A stretch of DNA of 64,000 nt, taken from the NCBI RefSeq assembly GCF_003259225.1, contig NZ_QHJF01000028.1, forward strand, positions 40,120 to 104,119, written 5' to 3'. This DNA comes from Marinomonas arctica. Its GTDB lineage: Bacteria; Pseudomonadota; Gammaproteobacteria; Pseudomonadales; Marinomonadaceae. A model generated the notes under the pieces. That model ran no database searches and was not told the origin of the DNA. It was given only the letters and a program-made list of their open reading frames with translations. This document shows positions 36,410 to 45,553 of the stretch, in pieces (position 1 is the stretch's first letter; every line of letters starts with the position of its first letter). Position numbers and translations under genes: made by a program.

Positions 36410-37168
36410 GTGAGTTTAAACGAGCGACAAAATCAGATTTTAAACTGGGTACAGCAGGAAGACGCTTTGCTAGTGGAGGAGATGGTGGCACGTTTCAATG
36501 TGTCATCACAAACCATTCGTAAAGACATCAATCAGCTGGCTGAGCGTCATTTAGTTCGTCGTACCCATGGCGGTATTGCCCCGGTTTCTAGTACCGAAAA
36601 TCTGCCGTTTGATCATCGTCAGTTTTTGAACAGTGATGCGAAACAGGCCATTGCGGCGAAAGTAGCGCAGATGATTCCGAGTGGTGCGTCGGTTTTTTTG
36701 GGCATTGGTACAACGGTGGAGTACGTGGCAAAAGCCTTGGTTTCTCACCATGATTTGCAGGTGTTCACGAATAATCTGACGGTCGCGAGTATTTTGGGGA
36801 ATTATCCGCATATTCGTGTGCGGGTATTAGCCGGTAAATTGCGTCATCAACACCATGATTTGGTCGGCGAAGAGACCTTGTATGGGTTGCGTCAATATTA
36901 TTTTGATTATGGCGTATTGGGCTGTGGTGGCATGGATGAAGAGCAAGGAATATTAGATTTTGACCCAGAAGAGGCGGCGGTAAGTCGCGTTCTGGTGGAG
37001 CAAAGTCGTTATAGCTTGTTGGTGGCGGATCAACACAAGTGGGGGCGTAAAGCGATGGCGCGAGTGCAGCCCTTTTCATCGATTGATTGGTTTTTTAGTG
37101 ATGCACTCACCGAGTCGCAAACCCAATTACTCACCTCTCATGGTGTTCATATTAAACTTTGCTCGTAG
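36410..37168 (+). CDS. DeoR/GlpR-family repressor of the ugp operon
   Basis: 252 residues with a DeoR-type N-terminal HTH (about 5-55: LLVEEMVARFNVSSQTIRKDINQL and RRTHGG) and a sugar-phosphate-sensing C-terminal domain (about 75-235; GASVFLGIGTTVEYVA, NNLTVASIL). Start is GTG 36410, with AAGG 8 nt upstream. It probably represses ugpBAECQ in the absence of glycerol-3-phosphate through the inverted repeat at 31304. GlpR identity is likely but the effector is inferred. Confidence 0.88.
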   Translation: MSLNERQNQILNWVQQEDALLVEEMVARFNVSSQTIRKDINQLAERHLVRRTHGGIAPVSSTENLPFDHRQFLNSDAKQAIAAKVAQMIPSGASVFLGIGTTVEYVAKALVSHHDLQVFTNNLTVASILGNYPHIRVRVLAGKLRHQHHDLVGEETLYGLRQYYFDYGVLGCGGMDEEQGILDFDPEEAAVSRVLVEQSRYSLLVADQHKWGRKAMARVQPFSSIDWFFSDALTESQTQLLTSHGVHIKLCS

Positions 37169-37175
37169 GACGAAT

Positions 37176-37994
37176 ATGTCGATATCCGCTTTTTCTGCGC
37201 AGCCTTTGTCTGCTTTAGAGGACAACGCCTGTCAAAACTTACGATTTATTTTAACGGACTTTGATGACACGCTGACGTGGGAAGGTCAATTGCCCGTCGA
37301 TACTTTGCAGGCTTTGGCACGGTTACAGGCCAATGGTATTAAAGTGATTCCAGTCACCGGTGGCTGTGCTGGTTGGTCAGACATGATTGCTAGGGCCTTG
37401 CCTGTGGATGGCGTGATTACTGAAGGTGGTGCCTGCTTTATTGGTAGAACGGCAGACCGTCATTTGACCTATTCTTTCTGGCGAGAAGAGTCAGCGATGC
37501 GAGCGGAACAGGCGCTTTTACTGGCTCAGGTGAATCAGGTGTTAAGGCAGTTTCCGCGTTTGCGTTTGGCGCGAGATCAGGCCTATCGTCTTACCGATGT
37601 GGCGATCGATTATGCGCAAGATGTGAAGCCAGCTGCGATAGCAGATAAAGAGGCGTGTTTGGCGGCGCTCATTGCTCTGGGCTTAAATGCGAAGGCAAGT
37701 TCGATCCATATTAACGTGTGCTCTCAAGGTTACGATAAATTTTCTATGGCGCAGCGCGTGTTAGGCGAGGTGTATGGATTAAGTGACGCGCAGCAGCAAG
37801 AGCAAGTGCTTTACGTTGGTGATGCACCTAACGATGAAAGCATGTTTGCGCGTTTTCCGCTGAGTGTCGGGGTGGCGAATATTGCCGAGCATTTGTCGAT
37901 TATGCGTCACCATCCTCGTTATCAGACGACGCAACCCGGCGGCTTGGGTTTTGCCGAACTCGCCGAGTTTATTTTGTCTGCACGACAAGCCTAA
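37176..37994 (+). CDS. HAD-superfamily (IIB-like) phosphatase
   Basis: 272 residues from ATG 37176 (TAGGA 6-8 nt upstream; frame before it overlaps the repressor gene). HAD motifs: nucleophile in LTDFDDTLTWEG (about 26-37), motif II PVTGG, and motif IV YVGDAPNDESMF. The cap resembles sucrose-6-phosphate/mannosyl-3-phosphoglycerate phosphatases. Last gene of the ugp run, so it may dephosphorylate a glycerol- or sugar-phosphate released by import, but the substrate is unknown. Confidence 0.82.
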   Translation: MSISAFSAQPLSALEDNACQNLRFILTDFDDTLTWEGQLPVDTLQALARLQANGIKVIPVTGGCAGWSDMIARALPVDGVITEGGACFIGRTADRHLTYSFWREESAMRAEQALLLAQVNQVLRQFPRLRLARDQAYRLTDVAIDYAQDVKPAAIADKEACLAALIALGLNAKASSIHINVCSQGYDKFSMAQRVLGEVYGLSDAQQQEQVLYVGDAPNDESMFARFPLSVGVANIAEHLSIMRHHPRYQTTQPGGLGFAELAEFILSARQA

Positions 37995-38000
37995 GTGTTC

Positions 38001-38906
38001 TTAGGCTTTCTTTTTATTGAAAAGAGACGCAATAGCAACAGCAACACCCCCCAGAATTAAGCCAACTGAGAAGCTAATGCCTGTGTTTATTAAGCTTGTA
38101 ACAAGTGGAATTTGGGCAATTTCACCAGACACGGCCATATCAGCAAGGTGATGTAAGGTGGGTAAGCCGTGAACAAAAATGCCGCCGCCCACTAAAAACA
38201 TGGCAATGGTACCGACAATCGACAGCAGTCGGATCAAGATGGGAGCGCCTTTTAATATCACCAGACCAAATCGTTTAACCAAGTATTTGCTCGATTGATG
38301 TAGGCGTAGGCCAATATCATCAAGACGAACGATTAAACCGACTAACAAGTACACACCAACGGTCACCGCGAAAGCAATGAAGCTAACAACAACAGCTTGT
38401 GTTAATAAGCTTTGCTCCGCCACGGTGCCAAGGGAAATAACGATAATCTCGGCTGACAACACAAAGTCGGTACGAATCGCGCCTTTCACTTTGCTTTTTT
38501 CCAATGCAACTAGCTCTGCAGCTGAGTTCGCCTGTTTGACGTTTTTTCTTAGGTTTTCTTTTTCTTCATGGTTGTCTTTAAATGTGTGAAGGACTTTTTC
38601 TACTCCCTCAAAACACAGATACAGGCCGCCAGCCATTAATAGGGGCTGGATTAGCCAAGGGATAAAGGCGCTGATGGCTAATGCCAGCGGCACGAGAATC
38701 AATTTGTTTAAAAAAGAACCTTTGGCGACGGCCCAGACCACGGGCAATTCACGGTCTGCTTTAACACCAGACACTTGTTCGGCGTTTAACGCAAGGTCGT
38801 CACCCAAGACGCCGGCGGTTTTTTTTGCCGCTACTTTAGAAAAAACCGCGACATCGTCCAGCAGTGTGGTGATGTCATCAAGCAGTGCTAATAAACCGGT
38901 GGCCAT
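38001..38906 (-). CDS. DUF808 (YedI-like) inner membrane protein
   Basis: 301 residues. Opens MATGLLALLDDITTLLDDVAVFSK, the family signature, then KTAGVLGDDLALNAEQVSG and several hydrophobic helices (about 75-110, 160-195, 225-295). The KGAIRTDFVLSAEIIVISLG segment is highly conserved. Function is unknown; homologues are membrane proteins sometimes described as permeases. Convergent with the HAD gene with 6 bp between stops. Confidence 0.92.
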   Translation of the reverse strand: MATGLLALLDDITTLLDDVAVFSKVAAKKTAGVLGDDLALNAEQVSGVKADRELPVVWAVAKGSFLNKLILVPLALAISAFIPWLIQPLLMAGGLYLCFEGVEKVLHTFKDNHEEKENLRKNVKQANSAAELVALEKSKVKGAIRTDFVLSAEIIVISLGTVAEQSLLTQAVVVSFIAFAVTVGVYLLVGLIVRLDDIGLRLHQSSKYLVKRFGLVILKGAPILIRLLSIVGTIAMFLVGGGIFVHGLPTLHHLADMAVSGEIAQIPLVTSLINTGISFSVGLILGGVAVAIASLFNKKKA

Positions 38907-38930
38907 ATTTTTCTCTCTTGTAATGATGGG

Positions 38931-39698
38931 TTAATCACACGCCCCAAGGCGTTTTGATATGGCGTTGGCGGCGTCTTTTACTTGGTTTTTCATGGCCTCA
39001 TAGACATCATCGCTGGTGCGAAAAGCGGGAGCGGTAACACTGATGGCTGCCACGGCTTCATGGCGTGAGTTGAAAATGGGTGCCGCTGCGCACTTTATGC
39101 CCATCTCGTGCTCTTCTAAATCGAGGGAGATTCCCTTTTCTCTAATCTGTGCCAAGTTGACTTTTAGGGCTTCTGGCGTGGTTAGAGTATGCTCTGTGTG
39201 GCGGAAAAAGGCTTGATGATCGATGATGTCTTTTTGTTTATCATCAGGTAAAAACGCCAACATGGCTTTACCAACGCCGGTGCAATAGACAGGGCCTTTT
39301 TTTCCCACCGCCGAATAAAGCCGTAAGCTTTTAGGGCTTTCCAGTTTGTCGATATAAATCACGTCTGCGCCATCTAAGACCGCGAGGTGGATGGTTTCTT
39401 GTGTGCTTGACCATAAATCTCGCATCGGGGCGGCTGCCACGTCGCGAATGTCTAAATTAGCCCAAGTACGATGTGCGAGAGCCAGCAACCCATAACCCGG
39501 ATAATAGGCTTGCTTGTGTTCATCAAAGCGTACTAGGCCATGCTCAAGTAATGTGTTTAATTGACGATGAGCGGTGGCTTTAGGAAGCTCGGAAAGTTCG
39601 ACCAGTTCCGCAAACCTCAGTGGTACGGGTGAAGTGCAAACGTGGTTCAGCATGTTGAGTGCTTTACTAAGAGATGACCCAGAATTTTTGTTTTCCAT
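38931..39698 (-). CDS. IclR-family transcriptional regulator
   Basis: 255 residues with an N-terminal winged helix (about 8-65: FAELVELSELPKATAHRQLNTL) and an IclR effector domain (about 80-250; VGKKGPVYCTGVGKAMLAFLP, GISLDLEEHEMGIKCAAAPIF). AGGAAG precedes ATG. It is divergent from the CofD-like gene and upstream of DUF808; its target is probably one of them or a remote catabolic operon. KdgR-like members respond to keto-deoxy acids, but no ligand can be assigned. Confidence 0.92.
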   Translation of the reverse strand: MENKNSGSSLSKALNMLNHVCTSPVPLRFAELVELSELPKATAHRQLNTLLEHGLVRFDEHKQAYYPGYGLLALAHRTWANLDIRDVAAAPMRDLWSSTQETIHLAVLDGADVIYIDKLESPKSLRLYSAVGKKGPVYCTGVGKAMLAFLPDDKQKDIIDHQAFFRHTEHTLTTPEALKVNLAQIREKGISLDLEEHEMGIKCAAAPIFNSRHEAVAAISVTAPAFRTSDDVYEAMKNQVKDAANAISKRLGACD

Positions 39699-39850
39699 GG
39701 CGCTTCCTGAAAGTAATACGTGCTATTGTTTTAATGACTTTTTGCATGGCGAGCATTTTAGCATTGTGTATCATGGGAAGATAACATCAAGCCAATTTTT
39801 AGCGTTTTCTTACGCTGACTGGCGACTATTTTGATTTGTATGAGGTTTTT

Positions 39851-41035
39851 ATGACAAGCTCTCTGCGTGTTTGGCGTCGTATGGTCATGCCAGATCCTGT
39901 TCGTGTTCATCGTTATCAGAGCTTGCCGGAACAAGGGCCAAAAGTGTTGTTTTTTAGTGGCGGTTCGGCATTAAATAAAATCAGTCGCGTTTTTAAAGAG
40001 TACACACACCATTCAATTCATCTTGTGACGCCGTTTGATTCGGGTGGCAGCTCTGCGCGATTACGTGCTGAGTTTGATATTCCGGCCGTTGGGGATTTGC
40101 GTAGTCGTTTGATGGCATTGGCGGATGAAACGGTTATGGGGCAACCAGAAGTGTACAATTTGTTTACTCATCGGCTTCCTCAGCAAGCGGAGCTGTCCGT
40201 ATTAAGAGCTCAGCTACAGCAATTGGTTGCGGGAGAGCATTCGTTAATTGAATGTATTCCTAATCCCATGAAAGCTTTAATTCAAATGCATTTGGCTGTG
40301 ACTCAAGCACGCATTCATGAAGATTTTGATCTACGTGGTGCCAGTATTGGCAATCTGATTATGGCGGGTGGGTATTTAAATAATCAGCAACAGTTGGACC
40401 CGATTGTTTTTTTATTTTCGCGCTTAGTAAAAGCGCTAGGAGACGTAAAAACCACGCTGGATGCCAGTTTGCATTTGGGGGTTGAACTTGAGAATGGAGA
40501 GACTGTCTTAGGGCAGCACAACATTACGGGCAAAGAAACGCACTCATTACCAAGTCCGATAAAGCGAATTTGGTTAAATAAGGGCTTGCGTCATATCGTG
40601 CCGACGAATCGTTATATTGCGGATGATCGAAAAGACGCCATTGAAGGCGCAGATTTGATTTGTTATCCGCCTGGTAGTTTTTACAGCAGCTTGCTTGCGA
40701 ATCTTTTACCAGAAGGTGTTGGTCGTTCTATTCGTCAGAATGCTAATCCAAAAGTATATTTACCCAATTTGGGGGAGGATCCAGAGCAGCAAGGCTTGTC
40801 GTTAATGGAAAGAGTCAAGCGCTTAATAGAGACAGTACGCGCTGATGATCCATCCGTTGAGCATTTCTCTGCTTTAGATTATCTGTTACTTGACGATAAA
40901 TATGATTATGGTGACATCGATATTGCTGCTTTAGCCGCAATGAATGTTACGGTGATTAGAACCCCATTAATTACGGATAAACAGTATAAATATGATGAAC
41001 GTTTAGTGGCGAAAGCGTTGTTATCGTTTGTTTAG
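39851..41035 (+). CDS. CofD/YvcK-superfamily protein (GAK-type), orphan
   Basis: 394 residues from ATG 39851 (GAGG 5 nt upstream; TTG 39836 rejected). The nucleotide-binding opening is KVLFFSGGSALNKISRVFKEY (about 32-52, cited in part), then HLVTPFDSGGSSARLR and PAVGDLRSRLMALAD; ASIGNLIMAGGYL and ADLICYPPGSFYSSLLANL follow. The superfamily holds CofD (lactyl-phospho-F420 synthesis) and YvcK (cell-wall/gluconeogenic growth). This one resembles the CofD-related branch of the GAK gene triad, but the ATP-grasp and XXXCH partners are absent here and F420 synthesis is not expected. Function unknown. Confidence 0.78.
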   Translation: MTSSLRVWRRMVMPDPVRVHRYQSLPEQGPKVLFFSGGSALNKISRVFKEYTHHSIHLVTPFDSGGSSARLRAEFDIPAVGDLRSRLMALADETVMGQPEVYNLFTHRLPQQAELSVLRAQLQQLVAGEHSLIECIPNPMKALIQMHLAVTQARIHEDFDLRGASIGNLIMAGGYLNNQQQLDPIVFLFSRLVKALGDVKTTLDASLHLGVELENGETVLGQHNITGKETHSLPSPIKRIWLNKGLRHIVPTNRYIADDRKDAIEGADLICYPPGSFYSSLLANLLPEGVGRSIRQNANPKVYLPNLGEDPEQQGLSLMERVKRLIETVRADDPSVEHFSALDYLLLDDKYDYGDIDIAALAAMNVTVIRTPLITDKQYKYDERLVAKALLSFV

Positions 41036-41199
41036 TTCACCCTATCGGATAATAAAGAGGTCTGGATTAGATTAAAGCGAGGGGATTAATAGCATTTATG
41101 TTGATTTTAGTTACGTGAAATAACATTTTTGTGGTTTTAGAAACACTACCTTAGGTGTCATAGTATGCACCTGTGGCACTTATCAAAAAGAGAGCGTTA

Positions 41200-42228
41200 A
41201 TGAGTACACGAGTACTGATTTGTGATGATTCAAAAATTGCGCGCAAGCAATTAACACGAGTGTTACCAGCGGATTGGGATATTGACGTTGAATATGCCGA
41301 GCATGGAGAGGAAGCACTGGATAAATTGTCGGCTTCTGCTTTTGATATTTTATTTCTGGATCTCAATATGCCAGTGAAAGATGGCTATGAGACACTTGAA
41401 GCGCTTCAGTCTTTTGATTCATCTCCTGCCGTGATTGTCGTTTCTGGCGATGTTCAGCCTAAGGCAATACAACGCGTAAAAGAAATGGGTGCTGTGGCCT
41501 TTCATAAAAAGCCCGCCTCTGCGGAGGAGTTGAGAGCGTTATTATTATCCTTGGGGCTTTTTTCTGTTCAGGGTGCCGATCATAGCTATGGTCAGCAGTC
41601 TGCTCTTATTGAGCAGGCAACGGCAGCTGAGCAGTTTACTCTCAATGAGTGCTTGCAAGAAATTTCTAACATTGCCATGGGACGTGCTGCGAGCGTTTTG
41701 GCGGATATGCTCAATGTGTTTATTAAGCTTCCTGTTCCTCGAGTCAATATCTTGGAGGTCAGTGAGCTGCAAATGGCGCTAGAGTATAGTGTCAAAGACG
41801 ATAGTTGTTCCGCTGTCTCACAGGGCTTTGTCGGCTCTGGGATTGCCTTTGAGACCTTACTGATTTTTAGCGATTCGAGCTTTCCAGATATGGCAAAACT
41901 GCTCAGTATGACGGAAACCATCGATTCAGTCGTAGAAGTTGAGCTGTTGATGGACGTTTCATCTGTATTGGTTGGTCCATTTATCGATGCGTTTGGCAAG
42001 CAATTGAATATCGACTTTAGCCATAGCCACCCAGCTTTATTTGCGCAACATGCTAAGGTGGCGGACTTAGTAAATATTAAAAAAGCGAAGTGGAAACGCA
42101 CGCTGGTGGTTGAGATTGTTTATGAAGTAGAAAATTATCAAATTAGCTGTGACTTGATGATGCTGTTCACTGAGGATTCTGTATCGGAGCTAGAAAATTT
42201 ACTGTCCTATTTGGTTGAGGAAGATTAA
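41200..42228 (+). CDS. Response regulator with CheC/CheX-like output domain
   Basis: 342 residues from ATG 41200. Receiver domain 1-118 with acid pair D8/D9 (ICDDSKIA), phospho-acceptor near D54 (FLDLNMPVKDG), and K near 105 (FHKKPAS). The C-terminal part (about 145-340) looks like a CheC-type phosphatase domain; LQEISNIAMGRAASVLADML gives ExxN of the first active-site helix, while the second is altered (MDVSSVLVG). It may dephosphorylate its own or a partner receiver. It is coupled (4 bp) to the diguanylate cyclase gene that follows. Confidence 0.85.
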   Translation: MSTRVLICDDSKIARKQLTRVLPADWDIDVEYAEHGEEALDKLSASAFDILFLDLNMPVKDGYETLEALQSFDSSPAVIVVSGDVQPKAIQRVKEMGAVAFHKKPASAEELRALLLSLGLFSVQGADHSYGQQSALIEQATAAEQFTLNECLQEISNIAMGRAASVLADMLNVFIKLPVPRVNILEVSELQMALEYSVKDDSCSAVSQGFVGSGIAFETLLIFSDSSFPDMAKLLSMTETIDSVVEVELLMDVSSVLVGPFIDAFGKQLNIDFSHSHPALFAQHAKVADLVNIKKAKWKRTLVVEIVYEVENYQISCDLMMLFTEDSVSELENLLSYLVEED

Positions 42229-42232
42229 ATAA

Positions 42233-43195
42233 ATGAGCAGCAACCCAGAAGATATCATGGAACTGCATTGGCTATTCGATATGCTTCAGCATATTGATGT
42301 GGGCTTAGTAGTTTTAAATGATAAGTATGAAATCAAGCTCTGGAATAGTTTTATAGAAAATCACAGTGGTGTGAGCTCTTCTATTGCTAAAGGGCAGTCT
42401 TTATTTGATATCTTTCCGACGATTAATAGTAATTGGTTACAGCAAAAATTAGACAATGTGATTGCGTTAAGAACGCCCATTTTTATTTCCTGGGAGCAAC
42501 GCCCGCACCTATTTCCTTTTAAAAGCTATCGCCCGATAACGGGGATGGCTGAAAAGATGTACCAGAATGTTGCTTTACGACCCATTACCAATGCCGACGG
42601 AACGGTTAAGTATGTTTGTATGGTGGTTTACGATGTGACCGATGTCGCGGTTAATAAAGAATCGTTGTCTAATGCCAATCGTAAATTGGATTATTTAAGT
42701 AAAACAGACCCTCTAACCTCTCTGCATAATCGAGGCAGTTTAGATAAGGTGTTGAATAATGCTTTCGAGGTATTTAAGCAAAGTAATGGTTCGCATGCTT
42801 TGGTGATGGCTGATATTGATCACTTTAAGCAAGTAAACGATCGATACGGCCATCCTGTTGGCGATCAAGTATTGCAAGCGGTCGCTAAAGTGTTGTCTTC
42901 TGGGGCCAGAAAAACGGATTTTGTGGGGCGTTATGGTGGCGAAGAGTTTGTTATTGTTTTACCCAATACAGACTCGGCTGGTGCGCTTTTTTTCTGTGAA
43001 ACCGTGCGTAAGAAAATCGCAGAGATCAAAATAAAAGCCGCTGATGCCATCGTTTCTGTGACGATAAGTTTTGGTATATCAGAAGCGTGCAGCTCAGATA
43101 AAGATGTACATGATTGGTTAAGTCGCTCCGATGACGCTTTATATAAGGCAAAAGAAGGCGGTCGAAATCGATCCGTAGTCGTGAGCGGTATTTGA
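42233..43195 (+). CDS. PAS-GGDEF diguanylate cyclase
   Basis: 320 residues. PAS-like sensor (about 12-135: DVGLVVLNDKYEIKLWNSF) and GGDEF domain (about 150-318) with intact GGEEF, metal-binding DIDHFKQVND, and an RxxD inhibitory site (RKTD) five residues before GGEEF. It should make c-di-GMP with product inhibition. No membrane segment, so it is cytoplasmic. GAGGAAGA overlaps the stop of the response-regulator gene, so the pair is probably one signalling unit. Confidence 0.92.
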   Translation: MSSNPEDIMELHWLFDMLQHIDVGLVVLNDKYEIKLWNSFIENHSGVSSSIAKGQSLFDIFPTINSNWLQQKLDNVIALRTPIFISWEQRPHLFPFKSYRPITGMAEKMYQNVALRPITNADGTVKYVCMVVYDVTDVAVNKESLSNANRKLDYLSKTDPLTSLHNRGSLDKVLNNAFEVFKQSNGSHALVMADIDHFKQVNDRYGHPVGDQVLQAVAKVLSSGARKTDFVGRYGGEEFVIVLPNTDSAGALFFCETVRKKIAEIKIKAADAIVSVTISFGISEACSSDKDVHDWLSRSDDALYKAKEGGRNRSVVVSGI

Positions 43196-43224
43196 TAGGC
43201 TCCAATAAATTAAGAGAATATATA

Positions 43225-44115
43225 ATGCGTAAAATTCGTTCCCTATGTTTTGTCATGCTCATGTTGTCCGGTACTTTGCAGGCACAATCCATACAAGAGA
43301 TAGCGCCTGATGCGGAGCTACCAGAAAACATGCTGGCTCTGTTGTCTAATAATAGGTTGATCAAGTTTAACGTGGCACACCCAGATTCGATCATCAGTCG
43401 CGTATCATTACAGGGGTTTAAGCAACAAGATGAACGCGTTGTCGGCATTGACTATCGTGTGGCGTACGGTGTCTTGTATGCCGTTTCTAATACAGGGCAG
43501 GTGTACACGGTTAATACTGACTCAGGTCAGGTGACTCCGATGGGTGAGCCGTCGCAGCAGGTTGTCTTAGAGGGTGCTCTTTATGGAGTAGACTTTAATC
43601 CAGCTGCCGATCGTATTCGAGTCGTTACTGATGCGAGTGTAAATAGCCGAATGCACCCTGAAACGGGTCTTTACGTGGATAATAACCCAGACTTGGCGGG
43701 TGTGCAGCTTGATGGTTCATTGCAGTACAGTCTTGATGATGTGTCGTATGGTGTCGCACCGCATTTGGTTGCCGCTGCCTATACTTACAACGCAAAAAAC
43801 AGCAAATTGACGACCAATTTTGCCATTGATGCTGTGCAGGGGGCTTTGGTTACTCAGGGTACACGTGAAACAGATAAGGAGCAGGTATCACCCAATACTG
43901 GTCGGCTTTATACCGTTGGTAAATTGGCAACTGGGCCGGTGGCAGATGCGCATTTTGACATTGCTGATGTGACCAATGCGGCGTATGTGGCATTGAGTGC
44001 TCAAGAGAATTCATCTTATATCTTGTATAAGATCAACTTGGGCAATGCGCAGCTAATGAAAATTGGAGAGATCGCTTCAGGCCAACCCATTGTAGGAATT
44101 GCCATTGAACCTTAA
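43225..44115 (+). CDS. Secreted DUF4394 protein
   Basis: 296 residues with a signal peptide (about 1-21, cut near LQAQ). The DUF4394 beta-propeller-like region carries GIDYRVAYGVLYAVSNTGQ, GVDFNPAADRIRVVTDAS and NTGRLYTVGKL. The family has no known activity. ATG 43225 with AAGAGA upstream gives the correct signal peptide. It follows the cyclase gene by 29 bp and overlaps the next gene, so all four genes from 41200 may be co-transcribed. Confidence 0.85.
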   Translation: MRKIRSLCFVMLMLSGTLQAQSIQEIAPDAELPENMLALLSNNRLIKFNVAHPDSIISRVSLQGFKQQDERVVGIDYRVAYGVLYAVSNTGQVYTVNTDSGQVTPMGEPSQQVVLEGALYGVDFNPAADRIRVVTDASVNSRMHPETGLYVDNNPDLAGVQLDGSLQYSLDDVSYGVAPHLVAAAYTYNAKNSKLTTNFAIDAVQGALVTQGTRETDKEQVSPNTGRLYTVGKLATGPVADAHFDIADVTNAAYVALSAQENSSYILYKINLGNAQLMKIGEIASGQPIVGIAIEP

Positions 44116-44770
44116 AGGTGTTTTTTTATGTTTTTGGGTGGCTCTTGGCGGGTTGTGGTTGCCCTATGCTGGGGCGCATACGGTATCAGTCACGTTAACG
44201 TCGCCAGACGGAACGCCGCTGGATCATAGTGCGGTGTTTTTTGAGCCTCTCTCGTTTAAAGCAAAAGCGGTGAGTAAAGATTTACCCGCGGTGGTGATTG
44301 CTCAAAAAAGACAAATGTTTTTACCGGCTATTACGGTGTTGCAAACTGGGACGCGAGTTGAATTCCCTAACCTTGATACGGTTCGTCACCATGTGTATTC
44401 GTTTTCAGAAGCAAAGACATTCGATATCAAGCTTTACCTTGGGCAGGCGCCCTCCAGTGAATTATTTGATCGATCTGGTGTGGTGGCGCTAGGGTGTAAC
44501 ATTCATGACACTATGATCGCTTGGGTCGTGGTGGTTGATACCCCTTATTTTGCTTTAACTGACAAATCAGGGAGTGTCACGGTTGATCTTCCTACCGGAG
44601 ACTACCAACTGAAAGTATGGGACAGAAGGCAAATAGACTTTCCTAATGGTGGGCAACGTATCACAGTAACGAAAAATCAGACATTTGCTGTGTCCACAGA
44701 AGTGCTGGATTTTGATCCCTATACTGATGTGACGGGTGAGTCTGTCGATCATATGCAAACCCCATATTGA
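44105..44770 (+). CDS. Periplasmic cupredoxin-like protein
   Basis: About 221 residues with a signal peptide ending YAGAH. The cupredoxin region contains ligand-like residues H in TVRHHVYSF and C/H/M in GCNIHDTMIAWVVV, matching the methylamine-utilisation type plastocyanin-like proteins; a carboxypeptidase-regulatory-like segment (TGDYQLKVWD) follows. Start is uncertain: TTG 44105 has AGGA 8 nt upstream and overlaps the preceding gene; TTG 44099 is the alternative, and no ATG fits. It probably binds copper and shuttles electrons. Confidence 0.78.
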   Translation: MNLKGVFLCFWVALGGLWLPYAGAHTVSVTLTSPDGTPLDHSAVFFEPLSFKAKAVSKDLPAVVIAQKRQMFLPAITVLQTGTRVEFPNLDTVRHHVYSFSEAKTFDIKLYLGQAPSSELFDRSGVVALGCNIHDTMIAWVVVVDTPYFALTDKSGSVTVDLPTGDYQLKVWDRRQIDFPNGGQRITVTKNQTFAVSTEVLDFDPYTDVTGESVDHMQTPY

Positions 44771-44784
44771 CCTCACTCAGGTGA

Positions 44785-44812
44785 GCCGATGTTCTGTCAA
44801 AAAGACATCGGC
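44785..44812. terminator. Hairpin between convergent genes
   Basis: GCCGATGT and ACATCGGC form an 8-bp stem with a 12-nt loop, 15 bp after the cupredoxin stop. The T tract is lacking, so strength is uncertain. Confidence 0.5.
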
Positions 44813-44858
44813 CTCTGAATGACTCTGAGGTATTACTAAGCCGTTTAATTTCGACCTA

Positions 44859-45347
44859 TCATGACGCTTTGGTTGTGTTATAGAGCGATTGCAACGTGCT
44901 TTTTGCTTTATCCCCTAACAAGCACATTCCCTCTGGATCAATTAAGATTCGACCGTTCATTGCTTCTCGTCCCAACAGCATTCTGTAACCCATACTGTCA
45001 CGATTGGTTAGCGTAACCTCTGCTTCCCATGTGGTCCCGCCAAGAGAAAGAGGGACGCGGATAACAGGACGTTTTTCCTTGTCACCGCTGGAGCTTTTGA
45101 TGACTCGTTGGTCAATAAGGGGCGCCTCACAATGCACTGTCACCTTGCGATTTTTTTGTAATGGATGTACGTCAAATTTCACCCAATGCTCATCATCACG
45201 GGTGAAGCGAACAATATTGATTGCGTGCATAGACGAGGTTTTTGCACCGGAGTCTACTCGTGCTTTGATGGCTGGAATGTCAAGGGAAGGAAATGCGCAC
45301 CACTCGTCGCAACCAATGATCATTTTTGGTTCGTTGTGTTGATTCAT
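44859..45347 (-). CDS. RimK-associated retropepsin-like protease (pfam05618)
   Basis: 162 residues. The aspartic-protease-like motif is ARVDSGAKTSSMHA (about 28-41), followed by VIRVPLSLGGTTWEAEVTLTNR and MLLGREAM. The family is named ATP-dependent zinc protease in databases, but the DSGA motif suggests a pepsin-like fold; it is often near rimK, which is not seen here. Cytoplasmic, single domain. Confidence 0.85.
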   Translation of the reverse strand: MNQHNEPKMIIGCDEWCAFPSLDIPAIKARVDSGAKTSSMHAINIVRFTRDDEHWVKFDVHPLQKNRKVTVHCEAPLIDQRVIKSSSGDKEKRPVIRVPLSLGGTTWEAEVTLTNRDSMGYRMLLGREAMNGRILIDPEGMCLLGDKAKSTLQSLYNTTKAS

Positions 45348-45553
45348 AAAGAAGAGAGTACCTTTTAAAATGAAAACAGAAGTCGGTTAGCAAAGTGTTC
45401 GTTATTGCTGTGTTTTATAACGTAAAACCAAGGTCAGGTTAAGTGTTTATTCGGTTATCTGCTTTGTTGAATTGTCGATATAAACTCAAGCTATTGTAAT
45501 CATGTAATCTGTAGCTAATATGGGGGGACGAAATTACTTTGACGGAGTTGTAG

